64,000 nt of DNA from Ensifer sp. PDNC004 (lineage in GTDB: Bacteria; Pseudomonadota; Alphaproteobacteria; Rhizobiales; Rhizobiaceae), in NCBI RefSeq assembly GCF_016919405.1, contig NZ_CP070353.1, positions 372,001 to 436,000 on the forward strand. The letters run 5' to 3'. Shown here in pieces: positions 19,369 to 28,638 of the stretch. Made by a program: the position numbers and the translations under genes. Below the pieces are notes generated by a model. The model was not told where the DNA came from. It ran no database searches and worked only from the letters and a program-made list of their open reading frames with translations. Within the stretch, counting starts at the first letter, position 1; every line of letters starts with the position of its first letter.

Positions 19369-20853
19369 TCAATGCAGCGCGGCGCTTGCGGATTGCCGTT
19401 CGTCCTTATCGTGCAATGCAAAGCGGTCGACCATGTCGGCGCTCGCCTCATTGAAGCCGCGCACCTCGACCTCGGTGCCGAGGCGGCGGAACTTGATCAC
19501 CACCTTGTCGAGCGCGCCGACGGCGGTGATGTCCCAGAGGTGCGCCGCATTGAGATCGATCACGACTTTTGGGTCAGTTTCCGAGAAGTCGAAGGCTTGG
19601 ATGAAGCTTTCGGCCGAGGCGAAGAAGATCTGTCCTGTTACGCGGTAGATCGTCGTGCCGGCGGTCTCCTCGCTTTTGGTTACGCTGAAGAGCTTGGCGA
19701 CCTTCCCGGCGAAGAAGATGCCGGAGAGAAGCACGCCTGTGATGACGCCTTTGGCGAGGTCATGTGTTGCGACGACGGTTGCGACCGTTGCCAGCATGAC
19801 GACGGACGACGGCAGCGGATTGCGCCTGAGATCGAGCATCGAACGCCAGGAGAAGGTGCCGATCGACACCATGATCATGACGGCGACGAGCGCCGCCATC
19901 GGAATGATGCGCACGAGATCGTTGAGAACGACGATCAGGAACAAAAGAAACGCTCCGGCAACGAAGGTCGACAACCGGCCGCGACCGCCGGAGGTAACGT
20001 TGATGACGGACTGGCCGATCATGGCGCAGCCGCCCATGCCGCCGATCAGGGCGGAAGCGATGTTTCCGGTACCCTGGCCTATGCATTCCTGGCTCTTGTT
20101 GCTCGGCGTATCCGTCATGTCGTCGACGATCTGGGCCGTCAGCAGCGATTCCAGCAGGCCGACGGCCGCGAGTGTCACCGAATAGGGCAGAATGATCTGA
20201 AGGGTTTCAAAGGTGAACGGCACCTGCGGCAGCATGAAGACGGGCAGCGACGAGGGAAGCTCGCCGAGGTCGCCGACCGTGCGCAGGTCCATGCCCGTCC
20301 ACCAGGCGATGAGGGTGAGCACGGCGATGGAGACGAGCGGCGAGGGCACCGCCCGGGTGACGTATGGGAAGAGATGGATGATCGCCAGTCCGCCGGCGAT
20401 CATGACATAGGTCTCGACCGGGACGCCGATCAGCTCCGGCAGCTGTGCCATGAAGATGAGGATCGCTAGCGCATTGACGAAGCCGGTGATGACCGAGCGC
20501 GATACGAAGCGCATCACCCGGCCGAGCTTCAGGAAGCCGGCTGCGATCTGGATGATGCCCATCAAGATCGTGGCGGCAAAGAGATACTGGAGCCCGTGTT
20601 CCTTGACGAGCGTGACCATCACAACCGCGGTTGCGGCGGTCGCCGCCGAAATCATGCCCGGACGGCCGCCGGTGATGGCGGCGACACAGGCGATGGCAAA
20701 GGAGGCGTAGAGACCGACCTTGGGGTCGACCCCGGCGATCACCGAGAAGCCGATTGCTTCCGGAATGAGGGCGAGGGCGACGACGATGCCGGAGAGGATG
20801 TCGCCACGGATGTTGGAGAACCACTCCTGACGGTAGTTTGAAAAAGCGCGCAT
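19369..20853 (-). CDS. SulP-family inorganic anion transporter with STAS domain
   Basis: The 494-residue protein has the SulP layout: an N-terminal start [22 protein letters not shown], 10-14 membrane helices, the conserved [25 protein letters not shown] segment (split here), and a C-terminal STAS domain from about residue 400 ([20 protein letters not shown] and later [18 protein letters not shown]). Such inner-membrane proteins carry sulfate, bicarbonate, nitrate or C4-dicarboxylates. No carbonic anhydrase is adjacent, so the substrate is open. A perfect 12-bp palindrome lies just upstream of the start. Confidence 0.9.
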   Translation of the reverse strand: MRAFSNYRQEWFSNIRGDILSGIVVALALIPEAIGFSVIAGVDPKVGLYASFAIACVAAITGGRPGMISAATAATAVVMVTLVKEHGLQYLFAATILMGIIQIAAGFLKLGRVMRFVSRSVITGFVNALAILIFMAQLPELIGVPVETYVMIAGGLAIIHLFPYVTRAVPSPLVSIAVLTLIAWWTGMDLRTVGDLGELPSSLPVFMLPQVPFTFETLQIILPYSVTLAAVGLLESLLTAQIVDDMTDTPSNKSQECIGQGTGNIASALIGGMGGCAMIGQSVINVTSGGRGRLSTFVAGAFLLFLIVVLNDLVRIIPMAALVAVMIMVSIGTFSWRSMLDLRRNPLPSSVVMLATVATVVATHDLAKGVITGVLLSGIFFAGKVAKLFSVTKSEETAGTTIYRVTGQIFFASAESFIQAFDFSETDPKVVIDLNAAHLWDITAVGALDKVVIKFRRLGTEVEVRGFNEASADMVDRFALHDKDERQSASAALH

Positions 20854-20867
20854 GGGAAAATTTCACA

Positions 20868-20879
20868 GTTGCATGCAAC
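20868..20879. promoter_or_regulatory. Perfect 12-bp palindrome upstream of SulP gene
   Basis: GTTGCATGCAAC lies 15 bp from the SulP start codon, placed to act on its expression. Palindromes of this sort are often bound by LacI/GalR- or GntR-type regulators. The site is seen; function is inferred. Confidence 0.4.
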
Positions 20880-21067
20880 GGGCCGAGGGGGCTCGGTCCT
20901 GTGGGTACAGAAGTTGCGTTGCTGTGTTGTCTGGCGGATCGGCGGCCAGAAGAGCCACCCGGAGTTTCACCGGGTCCTTGTGGATGGCCTTTCGTAGCGG
21001 AGAAACCGGTGCCGCGCAACAATCGCTGCCGGCAGAGGCAAGTACGTTGGCGAAAAGCGGTCGAGGC

Positions 21068-21637
21068 TCAATCGATCCGTCTGACATCGCTGGCAAAGAC
21101 ACCCCATCGCCAGCCCCGCCCTGTGATTGACACCCGTGATCCGGGGGCGAGCGAGCCTGCCAATTCCTTGGCAAGACCGCAGAACCTGTTAGCCAGTAAG
21201 GGCAGTTCGGCGACCGTAATACTATTCGAGCATCTGAAGGCCGATTCCGTCGACTCGACTGTGAAGGTGTGTTCGATGTCGCCTCCGATGGCGAGAGCAA
21301 CGAGCATCGGCGCGCCGAGTACCACGACCCGGTATCCGAGCCAGAAGCCAACAAATGGCGCGGCAAAAGTCAGCAAGACTGCCTTTGCACCCAGGCGCTG
21401 AAAGCGATTACGCGCAGCCCCTAGCGTGATCAACCATAAGAAATAGACTGCCGCGAGAATGCCGACCACGATAGCCGCTGAACCGCTCCAGGCGATCCAA
21501 CTGGGCGTGGGGACGTAGGGAAGGCCTAACAGTTCCGGCAGAACCGGCGAGACAGCAATGCCGATAAATGAGAGGAAGACGTAGCCCGACATTTTGGGAG
21601 CCCGTGTCGGCTTCGCTTGTTCAAACATATGCGTCAC
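21068..21637 (-). CDS. Hypothetical membrane protein
   Basis: The 189-residue protein (GTG at 21637 or ATG at 21628) has three or four hydrophobic segments: about residues 17-38 (GYVFLSFIGIAVSPVLPELL), 47-70 (WSGSAAIVVGILAAVYFLWLI), and 85-120 in two parts. These are followed by a soluble C-terminal ~65 residues with two Cys. I do not recognise the family. It may be exported or an inner-membrane protein with a periplasmic tail. The codon use resembles its neighbours less strictly, with more A/T. Downstream is the SulP gene on the same strand, 214 bp away. Confidence 0.6.
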   Translation of the reverse strand: MTHMFEQAKPTRAPKMSGYVFLSFIGIAVSPVLPELLGLPYVPTPSWIAWSGSAAIVVGILAAVYFLWLITLGAARNRFQRLGAKAVLLTFAAPFVGFWLGYRVVVLGAPMLVALAIGGDIEHTFTVESTESAFRCSNSITVAELPLLANRFCGLAKELAGSLAPGSRVSITGRGWRWGVFASDVRRID

Positions 21638-21738
21638 AACTTATTGGGGTGATTATACTTTATTCACAACTGAAGTGCAGGTCGGAACCGTCTGACTGCT
21701 TCTTGCCTGAGGTTGCCATCTCGTGGTGGTGCTAGCTC

Positions 21739-22140
21739 CTACGCCCACATGTCGCGCACGCAGCGGCCGTCCGGTGCCAGGTCCTCGAAGGTGTCGAAGC
21801 CGTCGAAATGGTCGATCGGGAGATGGGCGACCTGCTCCAGCGCGGCCAGCCTGACGTTGACGGCGATGCGTCGGCGGCCCTGCGGGTCGAGCGTGAGGCT
21901 GCGCCAGGCGACGACGCCGGCGCAGGTCGGGCAGAAGAGGATTTCGAGCGTCGGGTCCTTCTCGTCGGCCCGCGTGTACGCGCTGAGATCGCCGCTGACC
22001 GCGATGCGCTCGCCTTCGTAGTCATAGGCCCAGAGCGTGCCGTAGCGGTGGCAGAGCGTGCAGTTGCAGGCGGTGATCGGGCCGGGATTGCCCTTCAATG
22101 TCCACTTTCCGTTGCCGCAATGGCATGAGCCGTCGAGCAT
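21739..22140 (-). CDS. GFA-family (glutathione-dependent formaldehyde-activating enzyme-like) protein
   Basis: The 133-residue protein has the Cys pattern of the GFA/Mss4-like fold: CHC at 6-8, then CNCTLC (25-30), and FCPTC later, which bind two zinc ions. The family founder was described as binding glutathione and speeding formation of S-hydroxymethylglutathione, though many homologues have no assigned reaction. A GGGAG site precedes the ATG. A GNAT gene lies upstream on the same strand with a 245-bp gap, so co-transcription is uncertain. Confidence 0.85.
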   Translation of the reverse strand: MLDGSCHCGNGKWTLKGNPGPITACNCTLCHRYGTLWAYDYEGERIAVSGDLSAYTRADEKDPTLEILFCPTCAGVVAWRSLTLDPQGRRRIAVNVRLAALEQVAHLPIDHFDGFDTFEDLAPDGRCVRDMWA

Positions 22141-22385
22141 GGGCTGCTCCCGCTGTTGTTCCGAGGCGGCATAGTGCCCCGTTGGCGGGGCGTCCGCAAT
22201 CGGTGCCGGACGTCAACCTTGCTCGATCGCCAAGGCAGCGTCGATGAGGGCGCCTTCAAGGCGAGATACTCTCCGATGTGCCAATGTCCTGATCGGCAGA
22301 CATGGACCTTGTGGGTTCGAACGCCATTGACGTCGCACCGGTAGAAGTGGTGGCCCTGCGAAAGGTCCATGTCGGATCGCACTGC

Positions 22386-22826
22386 CTAGTTGCGGTCGAG
22401 CCGCATGACCTTTTCTTCGCCAAGCACCATGCCGGTCTCGCGGAAGCCGAAGCGGTGGTAGAGGGCGTGGGCGCGGGCGTTTTGCGGGTAGACGCCGAGA
22501 TAGATGTCGCCGCATTCGGGGATCTTGGCCATGTGTTCTAGCAGGGCCGCGAGCGCCTTGGCGCCATAGCCCTTGCCCTGGTGGCCGGCGTCGATCATCA
22601 GCCGGTAGATCCAGTGGTTGCCATCATCGGGGTCGAGCGCATACATCGCGAAGCCCACCGGCGCGCCTTCGGCCATCACGGCAAAGCCGACGCATTCGGG
22701 GCGTTCGGCGAGTTCTTCGAGAGATTCGTCGTTGCTGGCGATGAAATCCATCTGGTTTTCGTGAACGTCGAGCCTTCGGATGACATCGGCATCGACGGTA
22801 TCGACGGGCAGGAGTGTAATCGTCAT
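22386..22826 (-). CDS. GNAT-family N-acetyltransferase
   Basis: The 146-residue protein is a single GNAT domain with the acetyl-CoA motif QGKGYGAKALAALLEHM (motif A, residues ~80-97) preceded by IYRLMIDAGH, and NARAHALYHRFGFRETG (motif B) near the end. It resembles the diamine/spermidine acetyltransferase type, suggesting a small amine substrate. A GAGGA ribosome site precedes the start. The gene stands alone on the minus strand, next to a repeat-rich intergenic stretch upstream. Confidence 0.85.
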   Translation of the reverse strand: MTITLLPVDTVDADVIRRLDVHENQMDFIASNDESLEELAERPECVGFAVMAEGAPVGFAMYALDPDDGNHWIYRLMIDAGHQGKGYGAKALAALLEHMAKIPECGDIYLGVYPQNARAHALYHRFGFRETGMVLGEEKVMRLDRN

Positions 22827-22890
22827 TCGGTCCTCGTGGTTGACGCTTTGGCCTTGCGCTGCGGTCTCTGTTCAATCCCGTCTGCGGTCG

Positions 22891-22921
22891 CCTTCTCCCC
22901 GCGGGGCGAGCGGGGAGAAGG
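22891..22921. repeat. Palindromic intergenic repeat (RIME-like), copy 2
   Basis: CCTTCTCCCCGC (22891-22902) and GCGGGGAGAAGG (22910-22921) are perfect 12-base arms with a 7-base loop. Related arms occur near 35740 and 58233, followed there by a shared GCGGCAGCCGCTCGCT block. Confidence 0.7.
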
Positions 22922-23259
22922 GACCTTGCAGCATGCTCGGCGTCCACATCCTGCGCCGGGGGGCGCGAGCGGTTTCCTCTGCGGGGCGAGCAGGGAAACC
23001 AAAGGGTAGGCGGAGCCAGGCCGCTGCCGTTCCCTCTCCCGATCAGCGGGCGAGGGAGTTGGGGGCAAGGAACCGGAGGCACGGGGACACGCGTCCAGCT
23101 TGGCTGAGCGTCAATAACAACTTGATTATACGTTTTCAGTTTCTGCCGTACCGGCCCGGCCGCTGCAGGCGCCGAAATCCGGAAAGCAAGCCCTTCTCCA
23201 ACGGGCGCATTACCGCAACATTGCGGTGGCAAGAAAGGATCGGCCTTCCTGTCGGCCGC
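22922..23259. other. Repeat-rich intergenic region
   Basis: About 340 bases with further palindromic units (for example TCCCTCTCCC near 23033 and the partly complementary GGGCGAGGGAG near 23047). Several open frames cross it but are repeat-derived shadows. No gene supported. Confidence 0.45.
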
Positions 23260-23955
23260 TCAGGTCTCTTCCACGATCTTCGGGTCGGCCTTGCCCGTCC
23301 ATTCCAGGGTGATGGTGCGGCCCTGGCGGACGTTCTGGATGACGGAGGGGCGGAAGACGGCGAGGCACTCGCCCTCGGGGTCGCGCGCCGACGGATAGAT
23401 CAGGCCGTTGCCGCCTTCGGCAAGAATGGTGGCGGCAAGCGCCTGGCCGGCGGGGTAGGCGACGGCGGTATCGGGCGAAAGATAGGCGGCATCCTTTTCG
23501 CCGCGCACGTCATGGAAGCGGCAGGTGAAGCCGGCGATCAGCTCGCGGTAGCGGCCGATATCGTGGAAGCTGCCGGCTTCGCTGAGCGCCCGGGTGCGGT
23601 GGTAGACGATTTCCGCCTGACAGGTCTGAAGCGCGCGCGGGCCGAAGGCGCAGTACCAGGCGCCGCGCTCCTCGCCGTTGAAGCGGTTGCCCGGCGGGCG
23701 GGCATGGCAGAAGGCGGCATTGATCAGCGACCAGCCGTAGCCGAAGGTCTCGTTCAGGAGTTCGGCCGGATCGACGCCGACGGGCAGGGCGAGCGGGCTC
23801 TGCCGCGCCGAGGTCATCGCCTCCAGCCGGTTGAGGATCTCGATCTCGTCGTCATCGTCGGCGAGCGGCTTGACCGCGGGCTCGTCGATATAGGCGGTCG
23901 AGATCAGCCGGACGGTTGCCGGCTCGTTGAAGTCGACTTCCGGCAGCGCGCTCAT
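23260..23955 (-). CDS. RES-domain toxin (NAD+ phosphorylase type)
   Basis: The 231-residue protein has the RES fold motifs: RFNGEERGAWYCA with the conserved Arg, then AEIVYHRTRAL, and near the end GNGLIYPSARDPEGECLAVF. RES toxins of Xre-RES pairs deplete NAD+ by phosphorolysis or hydrolysis and stop growth. It is longer than minimal RES domains because of an N-terminal ~75-residue extension. The start at 23955 overlaps the stop of the antitoxin gene by 4 bp (ATGA), which fixes the start and shows translational coupling. Confidence 0.9.
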   Translation of the reverse strand: MSALPEVDFNEPATVRLISTAYIDEPAVKPLADDDDEIEILNRLEAMTSARQSPLALPVGVDPAELLNETFGYGWSLINAAFCHARPPGNRFNGEERGAWYCAFGPRALQTCQAEIVYHRTRALSEAGSFHDIGRYRELIAGFTCRFHDVRGEKDAAYLSPDTAVAYPAGQALAATILAEGGNGLIYPSARDPEGECLAVFRPSVIQNVRQGRTITLEWTGKADPKIVEET

Positions 23956-24356
23956 AGGCCGCCGCGCAACCCGTCGAGATAGCGCCTGACCTTCATCATC
24001 ACGGGAATGCCGCCCTCGATCATCACGTCGACCGGCGAGCGGCCGGAAAACAGCGGGCCGGTGTTGACCGCCTTCGGCCATTGATAGGTGAGCGGCCCGT
24101 TGAAGAACAGCCGCAGGCCCTTGAATATGCCGACGATCAGGCTTGCGCGCATCTTCTTGTCCTGGTCGAGCTTGCCCTTGAAGTCGCCCGCCTTCATGCG
24201 GTTCCAGGTGGCGATCGGCACGTCGAAGAGCTGGGCCGCCTCCCGGTTGGTGAGGTTCCAGAGGTCGCAGGCCTTCACCACCGCCTTGACGATGACAGCC
24301 TCTTCCTGCCGGGCAGCTTGCCGGTCGGGCGCAAATGCCGGTTGTGCGAGGGCCAT
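23952..24356 (-). CDS. Xre/MbcA/ParS-type antitoxin partner of RES toxin
   Basis: The 134-residue protein has an Xre-like helix-turn-helix (VIVKAVVKACDLWNLTNREAAQLFDV and the following WNRMKAGDF, residues ~22-58) and a C-terminal toxin-binding region (SGRSPVDVMIEGGIPVMMKV) typical of DUF2384 antitoxins. It should neutralise the RES toxin and repress the operon. AGGAG precedes the start. A perfect palindrome TATCATATGATA lies 27 bp upstream of the ATG, placed for autorepression. Confidence 0.9.
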   Translation of the reverse strand: MALAQPAFAPDRQAARQEEAVIVKAVVKACDLWNLTNREAAQLFDVPIATWNRMKAGDFKGKLDQDKKMRASLIVGIFKGLRLFFNGPLTYQWPKAVNTGPLFSGRSPVDVMIEGGIPVMMKVRRYLDGLRGGL

Positions 24357-24383
24357 GAATGTCTCCTATGCGGTGACCGTGTG

Positions 24384-24395
24384 TATCATATGATA
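24384..24395. promoter_or_regulatory. Palindromic operator of the Xre-RES operon
   Basis: Perfect 12-bp palindrome TATCATATGATA upstream of the antitoxin gene, AT-rich and overlapping the probable -10 region. TTGACT on the minus strand near 24421 may be the -35. Repression by the antitoxin is inferred. Confidence 0.6.
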
Positions 24396-24530
24396 TAAAT
24401 TGATCGTGAGCGCGAGAAAGTCAAGGGTTGAGCCGGTTGCTGGCTTGGGATCTGCCATCACGTCAATTCGATTTTACTCCCTTGAAGGCGATCGCTAGGC
24501 TTTCGGGCACAGTTGATGGGAGAGAGAGTC

Positions 24531-25154
24531 ATGAAGCGCGCACTTGCAGCAATCGCATTCGCACTCGCCTGTTCCGGCACCGCCTTTGCGCAGGACACCA
24601 GCATGAGCTTCTTCGTCACCAGCGTTAACCCCGGAAAGGGCGGCGACCTCGGCGGCCTGCAAGGCGCGGATGCCTATTGCGACACACTGGCCAAGGCGGC
24701 GGGGTCCACGGGCAAGAGCTGGAAAGCCTATCTTTCCACGGATGCGGAGAACGCCAAGGACCGGATTGGCACCGGACCGTGGTACAACGCCAAGGGCGAG
24801 AAGATCGCCGATGACGTCGCATCGCTTCACAGCGACAGCAACAACCTGACCAAGCAGACGGCGCTCAACGAAAAGGGCGAAGTGATCAACGGGCGCGGCG
24901 ACACGCCCAACCGCCACGATATCCTGACGGGCTCGAAGGCCGACGGCACCGCGGCGACCGAGACCTGCGGCAACTGGACGATGGGTGGCGCCGACGGTTC
25001 GGCGATCGTCGGCCACAGCGACCGCACCGGATTGAACGATTCCGCCGAGGCCAAATCCTGGAATTCTTCGCACGCGACGCGGGGCGGCTGCACGGTCGAG
25101 GCCTTCAAGGGCACCGGCGGCGAGGGGCTGTTCTACTGCTTTGCCGTGAAGTAG
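24531..25154 (+). CDS. Exported lectin-like (endostatin-like fold) protein
   Basis: The 207-residue product has a signal peptide (MKRALAAIAFALACSGTAFA, cleavage before QDTS). The mature part has MSFFVTSVNPGKGGDLGGL, GADAYCDTLAKAAG, KSWKAYLST and RIGTGPWYNAKGE, which I recognise from a family of bacterial secreted lectin-like proteins. Four Cys in the mature part could form disulfides. Function is unknown; proteins of this class may bind sugars or the cell surface. The start follows GGGAGAGAGAG. Alone on the plus strand beside the toxin-antitoxin pair. Confidence 0.75.
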   Translation: MKRALAAIAFALACSGTAFAQDTSMSFFVTSVNPGKGGDLGGLQGADAYCDTLAKAAGSTGKSWKAYLSTDAENAKDRIGTGPWYNAKGEKIADDVASLHSDSNNLTKQTALNEKGEVINGRGDTPNRHDILTGSKADGTAATETCGNWTMGGADGSAIVGHSDRTGLNDSAEAKSWNSSHATRGGCTVEAFKGTGGEGLFYCFAVK

Positions 25155-25291
25155 GGCGCCCTCAGTTTGCAGCTGTCCATATCTGGCTGGTGTCTTTGTT
25201 CCATGCCTCCGAGCGACCGCGTCCTGGTGGCTCTTGCCGCTTGACCTCTGCCCAGCTCCTCGCCATCGGCTCTTGAGATCAATCCAGCCCG

Positions 25292-27049
25292 TCAATTCAG
25301 GCCGGCGCGGGCCAGTCCCTCGACGAGGCGCGCCCGGTCCTCGGCGCGAACGAAAGACGATGTTACGGCGACCGCGTCGCGGGAGATGTCGGGAACGAGC
25401 GACTTCAGCCGTGCGAGCAGGTCCGTGGCAGCTTCCTGGTTGTCGAGCAGCCCGGCACAGGCCGTGCCGATGATCAGCGGAACCACGTGGCCGGAGCGCA
25501 AGCGATGCGCCTCTCGGGCATAGTGCAGTCCAAGTTCGTAATTCGCGCCCTGGAAGTGGGCCATGGCGTAGTAGAACTGAAAGTCGCCGAGAAAAGCCTC
25601 GCGCGGGCTCAGTCTGAGGGCGTGGTCGATGCAAGGAATGGCGTCGGTGGCGCGGCCTCCATTGGCATGCGCAAGGCCCAACTGGCCGTGGGCAAAGGCG
25701 GAGTTGGGATTAATCGCGACAGCCTGGCTGATCGCTGCCATCGCCAGCGCATTGTCCCGCGTCGCAAAGGCGATCATCGCCTGCGCAAGGTAGGTCCACG
25801 GCTCCTTGTCATCAGCGGCAATGGCCTGCTGGACGAAATCCCTGCCAACGGCGAGCGCGTAGCCCATGTCCTCCCACCCCTGGAAGGCGCGCCACATGGT
25901 AATCCAGCCTTTCATGGCCAGCGCCTGCGCATAGCCGGGAGCCAGTGTGATTGCCCGATCGAGCAGCGGCAGCATCTTCCCGCTGCTCTCCTCGGACAGT
26001 TGCGAACACAGGAACACTGCCCGCACGACGCATTCCCAGGCATCGAGGCCATGATGCGGCTTAGGGCTTTCGCGCGCATGCTCTGCCGCCAGCAGTTCCG
26101 GCCCGATGCGGCCGACGACGCTTACGGTGATTTCGTCCTGGATCGCGAAGATGTCACCGAGATCGCCGTCGTACCTCTCGGCCCAGAGATGGACTTCCGA
26201 GGCGGCATCGATGAGCTGCGCGCTCACCCTCATCCGGTTGCCGGACTTGCGCACACTCCCCTCGAGAACATAGCGGATGCCGAGTTCGCGCCCGATGGCG
26301 CGTACATCCACGGGCTTTCCCTTGTAGGTGAACATCGTGTTGCGCGCGATCACGAAGAAGCCCTTGAGCTTGGAGAGCGCTGTCGTGATGTCCTCGGTCA
26401 GCCCATCGCTGAAGAAGTCCTGCTCCGGGTCGGCGCTCATGGCGCTGAACGGCAGCACGGCGATGGACGGCCGATCAGGAAGGGCGGGCCTCGGCGGCGG
26501 CGCCCGTGCGGCCGCTTCTTCCAGTAGGGGGCGATACAGCCGCACCGGCCGGTCCATATTCTTGAGCGCGCGTTCGCCGAGATACTCGTAGTCGCAGTCA
26601 AGCTTCCCCTGGAGGTGATCGTAGGCCGTGCCGGAAATGCAGATGCCGCCGGGATCAGCCACGGTCTGGAGGCGGGCGGCGATGTTGACGCCATCGCCGT
26701 AGAGATCGCCATCGACCTCGTGGATCACATCCGCGAGGTTGACGCCGATCCGGAAAATGATGCGCCGCTCCGCCGGGATATCGGCCTGGTCCTTGGCAAC
26801 GCGTTTCTGGATGGCGACCGCACACGCGACGGCATCGACGACCGAGCCGAACTCCACAAGCGCACCGTCGCCCATCAGCTTGACGATCCGGCCCTGATGC
26901 TCGGCGAGCAGCGGATCGATCAGCTCCCGGCGCAGAGACTTGAGGGCCGACAACGTCCCGGCCTCGTCCTGCTCGACGAGGCGGGAATAGCCGACCACGT
27001 CAGCGGCCAGGATCGCGGCCAGCCGCCGCTCCGCTCTTGCAGGTGCCAT
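25292..27049 (-). CDS. Class III adenylate cyclase with C-terminal TPR region
   Basis: The 585-residue protein has a cyclase homology domain at ~1-175 with AADVVGYSRLVEQDE, KLMGDGALVEFGS and GDGVNIAARLQ. A linker and a TolB-like segment follow (RPSIAVLPFSAMSADPEQDFFSDGLTEDITTALS in outline, ~195-235), with TPR-like repeats from ~340 to the end. This catalytic-TolB-TPR order is typical of soluble rhizobial cyclases. It should make cAMP; the TPR part may bind a partner or signal. A GGGGGAG site precedes the ATG. The aldo/keto reductase gene lies 202 bp upstream on the same strand. Confidence 0.9.
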   Translation of the reverse strand: MAPARAERRLAAILAADVVGYSRLVEQDEAGTLSALKSLRRELIDPLLAEHQGRIVKLMGDGALVEFGSVVDAVACAVAIQKRVAKDQADIPAERRIIFRIGVNLADVIHEVDGDLYGDGVNIAARLQTVADPGGICISGTAYDHLQGKLDCDYEYLGERALKNMDRPVRLYRPLLEEAAARAPPPRPALPDRPSIAVLPFSAMSADPEQDFFSDGLTEDITTALSKLKGFFVIARNTMFTYKGKPVDVRAIGRELGIRYVLEGSVRKSGNRMRVSAQLIDAASEVHLWAERYDGDLGDIFAIQDEITVSVVGRIGPELLAAEHARESPKPHHGLDAWECVVRAVFLCSQLSEESSGKMLPLLDRAITLAPGYAQALAMKGWITMWRAFQGWEDMGYALAVGRDFVQQAIAADDKEPWTYLAQAMIAFATRDNALAMAAISQAVAINPNSAFAHGQLGLAHANGGRATDAIPCIDHALRLSPREAFLGDFQFYYAMAHFQGANYELGLHYAREAHRLRSGHVVPLIIGTACAGLLDNQEAATDLLARLKSLVPDISRDAVAVTSSFVRAEDRARLVEGLARAGLN

Positions 27050-27251
27050 GGCTGTCTCCCCCTCAGGAGATCCGCCGCATGAAGCCCAGGCGATTGACGG
27101 GATGCACCATCCGGCTGCCCGACACCGCGACCGTGCCGGCTGATAATACCACTCAGACGGCTCTGTGGCGACGCTTCACGAGTGCCGCCTTCGATGGCGC
27201 TTGCATCCACGATGCCGACGAAGCGCTGGCGAGGCGGGTAGGCGCCGGCTT

Positions 27252-28301
27252 CTACACATACGGCCCGAGCAGCGACAGGTCCGCTTCGCCGAGCCGGTCC
27301 TTGGCGGTCCAGAGCTGGTGCCAGTAGGGATAGATGACCGGTGGCAGGCTGACGGCGTCGAGCAGTTCGCGTTCCTCATCGGAGAGCTTCAGGCCGGCAG
27401 CGGCCAGGTTGTCGGCGAACTGGGCCTCGGTGCGGCCGCCGATGATGACGGATGTCACGCCCTTGCGGCCGATCAGCCAGGCGAGCGCCACCTGCGCCGG
27501 CGACACGCCGCGCTCGGCGGCGATGGCCACGAGCATGTCGACGATCTTCCATAGCCGCTCCTCGTCGCGGATCGGCGGCTCTTTCCAGCCGGCGAGCTGG
27601 CGGGTGCCCTCGGGCGTTTCGTTCCGCCGGTGCTTGCCGGAGAGCAGGCCGCCGGCAAGCGGGCTCCAGACGAGGACGCCTAACCCCTGGTCTATCGCGA
27701 TCGGCATCAGCTCGTATTCGGCCTCGCGCGCCTCCAGCGTGTAGTGGATCTGCTGGCTGACGAAGCGCTGCCGGCCTTCAAGCGCGCTGACGCCGAGCGC
27801 CTTCATGATGTGCCAGCCGGAAAAATTGGAGCAGCCGATATAGCGGACCTTGCCGCTGCGAACGAGGCTGTCGAGCGCCTCCATCGTTTCTTCGAGCGGT
27901 GTGAGGCCGTCCCATTCGTGCACCTGATAGAGATCGATGACGTCGGTGTTCAGCCGTTTCAGGCTCGCCTCGCAGGCGGCGATCAGGTGCTGGCGCGAGA
28001 GGCCGCCGTCGTTGGGGCCGGGGCCCATGGAAAAACGCGCCTTGGTTGCAACCAGCACGCCGTTCTTCCGTTTGCCGCCGAGCACCTCGCCGATGATCTC
28101 CTCGCAGGCGCCGGTCGAATAGATGTCGGCGGTGTCGATCAGGTTGACGCCGGCATCGAGGCAGAGGTCGACGTAACGGCGCGCTTCCTTCAGCCCGACA
28201 TTGCCGACCTCGGCGAACTTGCCGCGGCCGCCGATGGTCATCGTGCCCATGGTGATCACAGAGATTTTCAGGCCGGAGCGGCCGAGCAGCCGGTATTCCA
28301 T
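27252..28301 (-). CDS. Aldo/keto reductase
   Basis: The 349-residue TIM-barrel protein has the AKR active-site residues in context: Asp56 and Tyr61 (NLIDTADIYSTGACEEIIG) and Lys87 (LVATKARF), with the later His in QVHEWDGLTPLEE. The C-terminal NADPH-binding loop is present. It belongs to the larger AKR group with yghZ- and oxidoreductase-like members; the carbonyl substrate is not predictable. A weak ribosome site precedes the ATG. The cyclase gene downstream on the same strand probably has its own promoter in the 202-bp gap. Confidence 0.9.
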   Translation of the reverse strand: MEYRLLGRSGLKISVITMGTMTIGGRGKFAEVGNVGLKEARRYVDLCLDAGVNLIDTADIYSTGACEEIIGEVLGGKRKNGVLVATKARFSMGPGPNDGGLSRQHLIAACEASLKRLNTDVIDLYQVHEWDGLTPLEETMEALDSLVRSGKVRYIGCSNFSGWHIMKALGVSALEGRQRFVSQQIHYTLEAREAEYELMPIAIDQGLGVLVWSPLAGGLLSGKHRRNETPEGTRQLAGWKEPPIRDEERLWKIVDMLVAIAAERGVSPAQVALAWLIGRKGVTSVIIGGRTEAQFADNLAAAGLKLSDEERELLDAVSLPPVIYPYWHQLWTAKDRLGEADLSLLGPYV

Positions 28302-28432
28302 GGTCTCTGATCCTTTGCTGGTGCGCGGAGCGGGAGGAGAAGCCTTCGCCCGCGATGAAAGCCGAAGGCGATGGGGGCGGTCAAGAGGTGGCCAAGAGGC
28401 GGGTCAGGAGGCGGGTCACGGGAGGGCGAGCG

Positions 28433-28500
28433 AGGGGCGATCACATGGGCGATCACAAGGGCGAACAAGGGCGAACAAGGGCGATCGCATGGGCGCGGCG
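28433..28500. repeat. Short G-rich tandem repeat
   Basis: A degenerate 10-13 bp unit (GGGCGATCACAA and GGGCGAACAA) is repeated about six times upstream of the gene at 28639, within a 337-base intergenic stretch that otherwise shows nothing coding. Could be a replication-slippage tract. Confidence 0.65.
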
Positions 28501-28638
28501 TCCGTGTGCGGGCAGGGTGTGTAGACCGGCAACACGCCGCAATCGGATGTTGCGGTTCTTTCGGCTCCGGTTTCTTAGGGCTGGCTTGGGGACGGCAAAA
28601 TGTTATCGTTTGGTCGAGAGATTAAGGGGAATCACTCG

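Noticed and set aside
20838..21401. 187-codon plus-strand frame between SulP and the hypothetical membrane gene
   Set aside because: No ribosome site or similarity, and it is largely antisense to the membrane-protein gene.
22780..23982. 400-codon plus-strand frame
   Set aside because: Crosses palindromic repeats and the antisense of the RES toxin gene; composition not protein-like.
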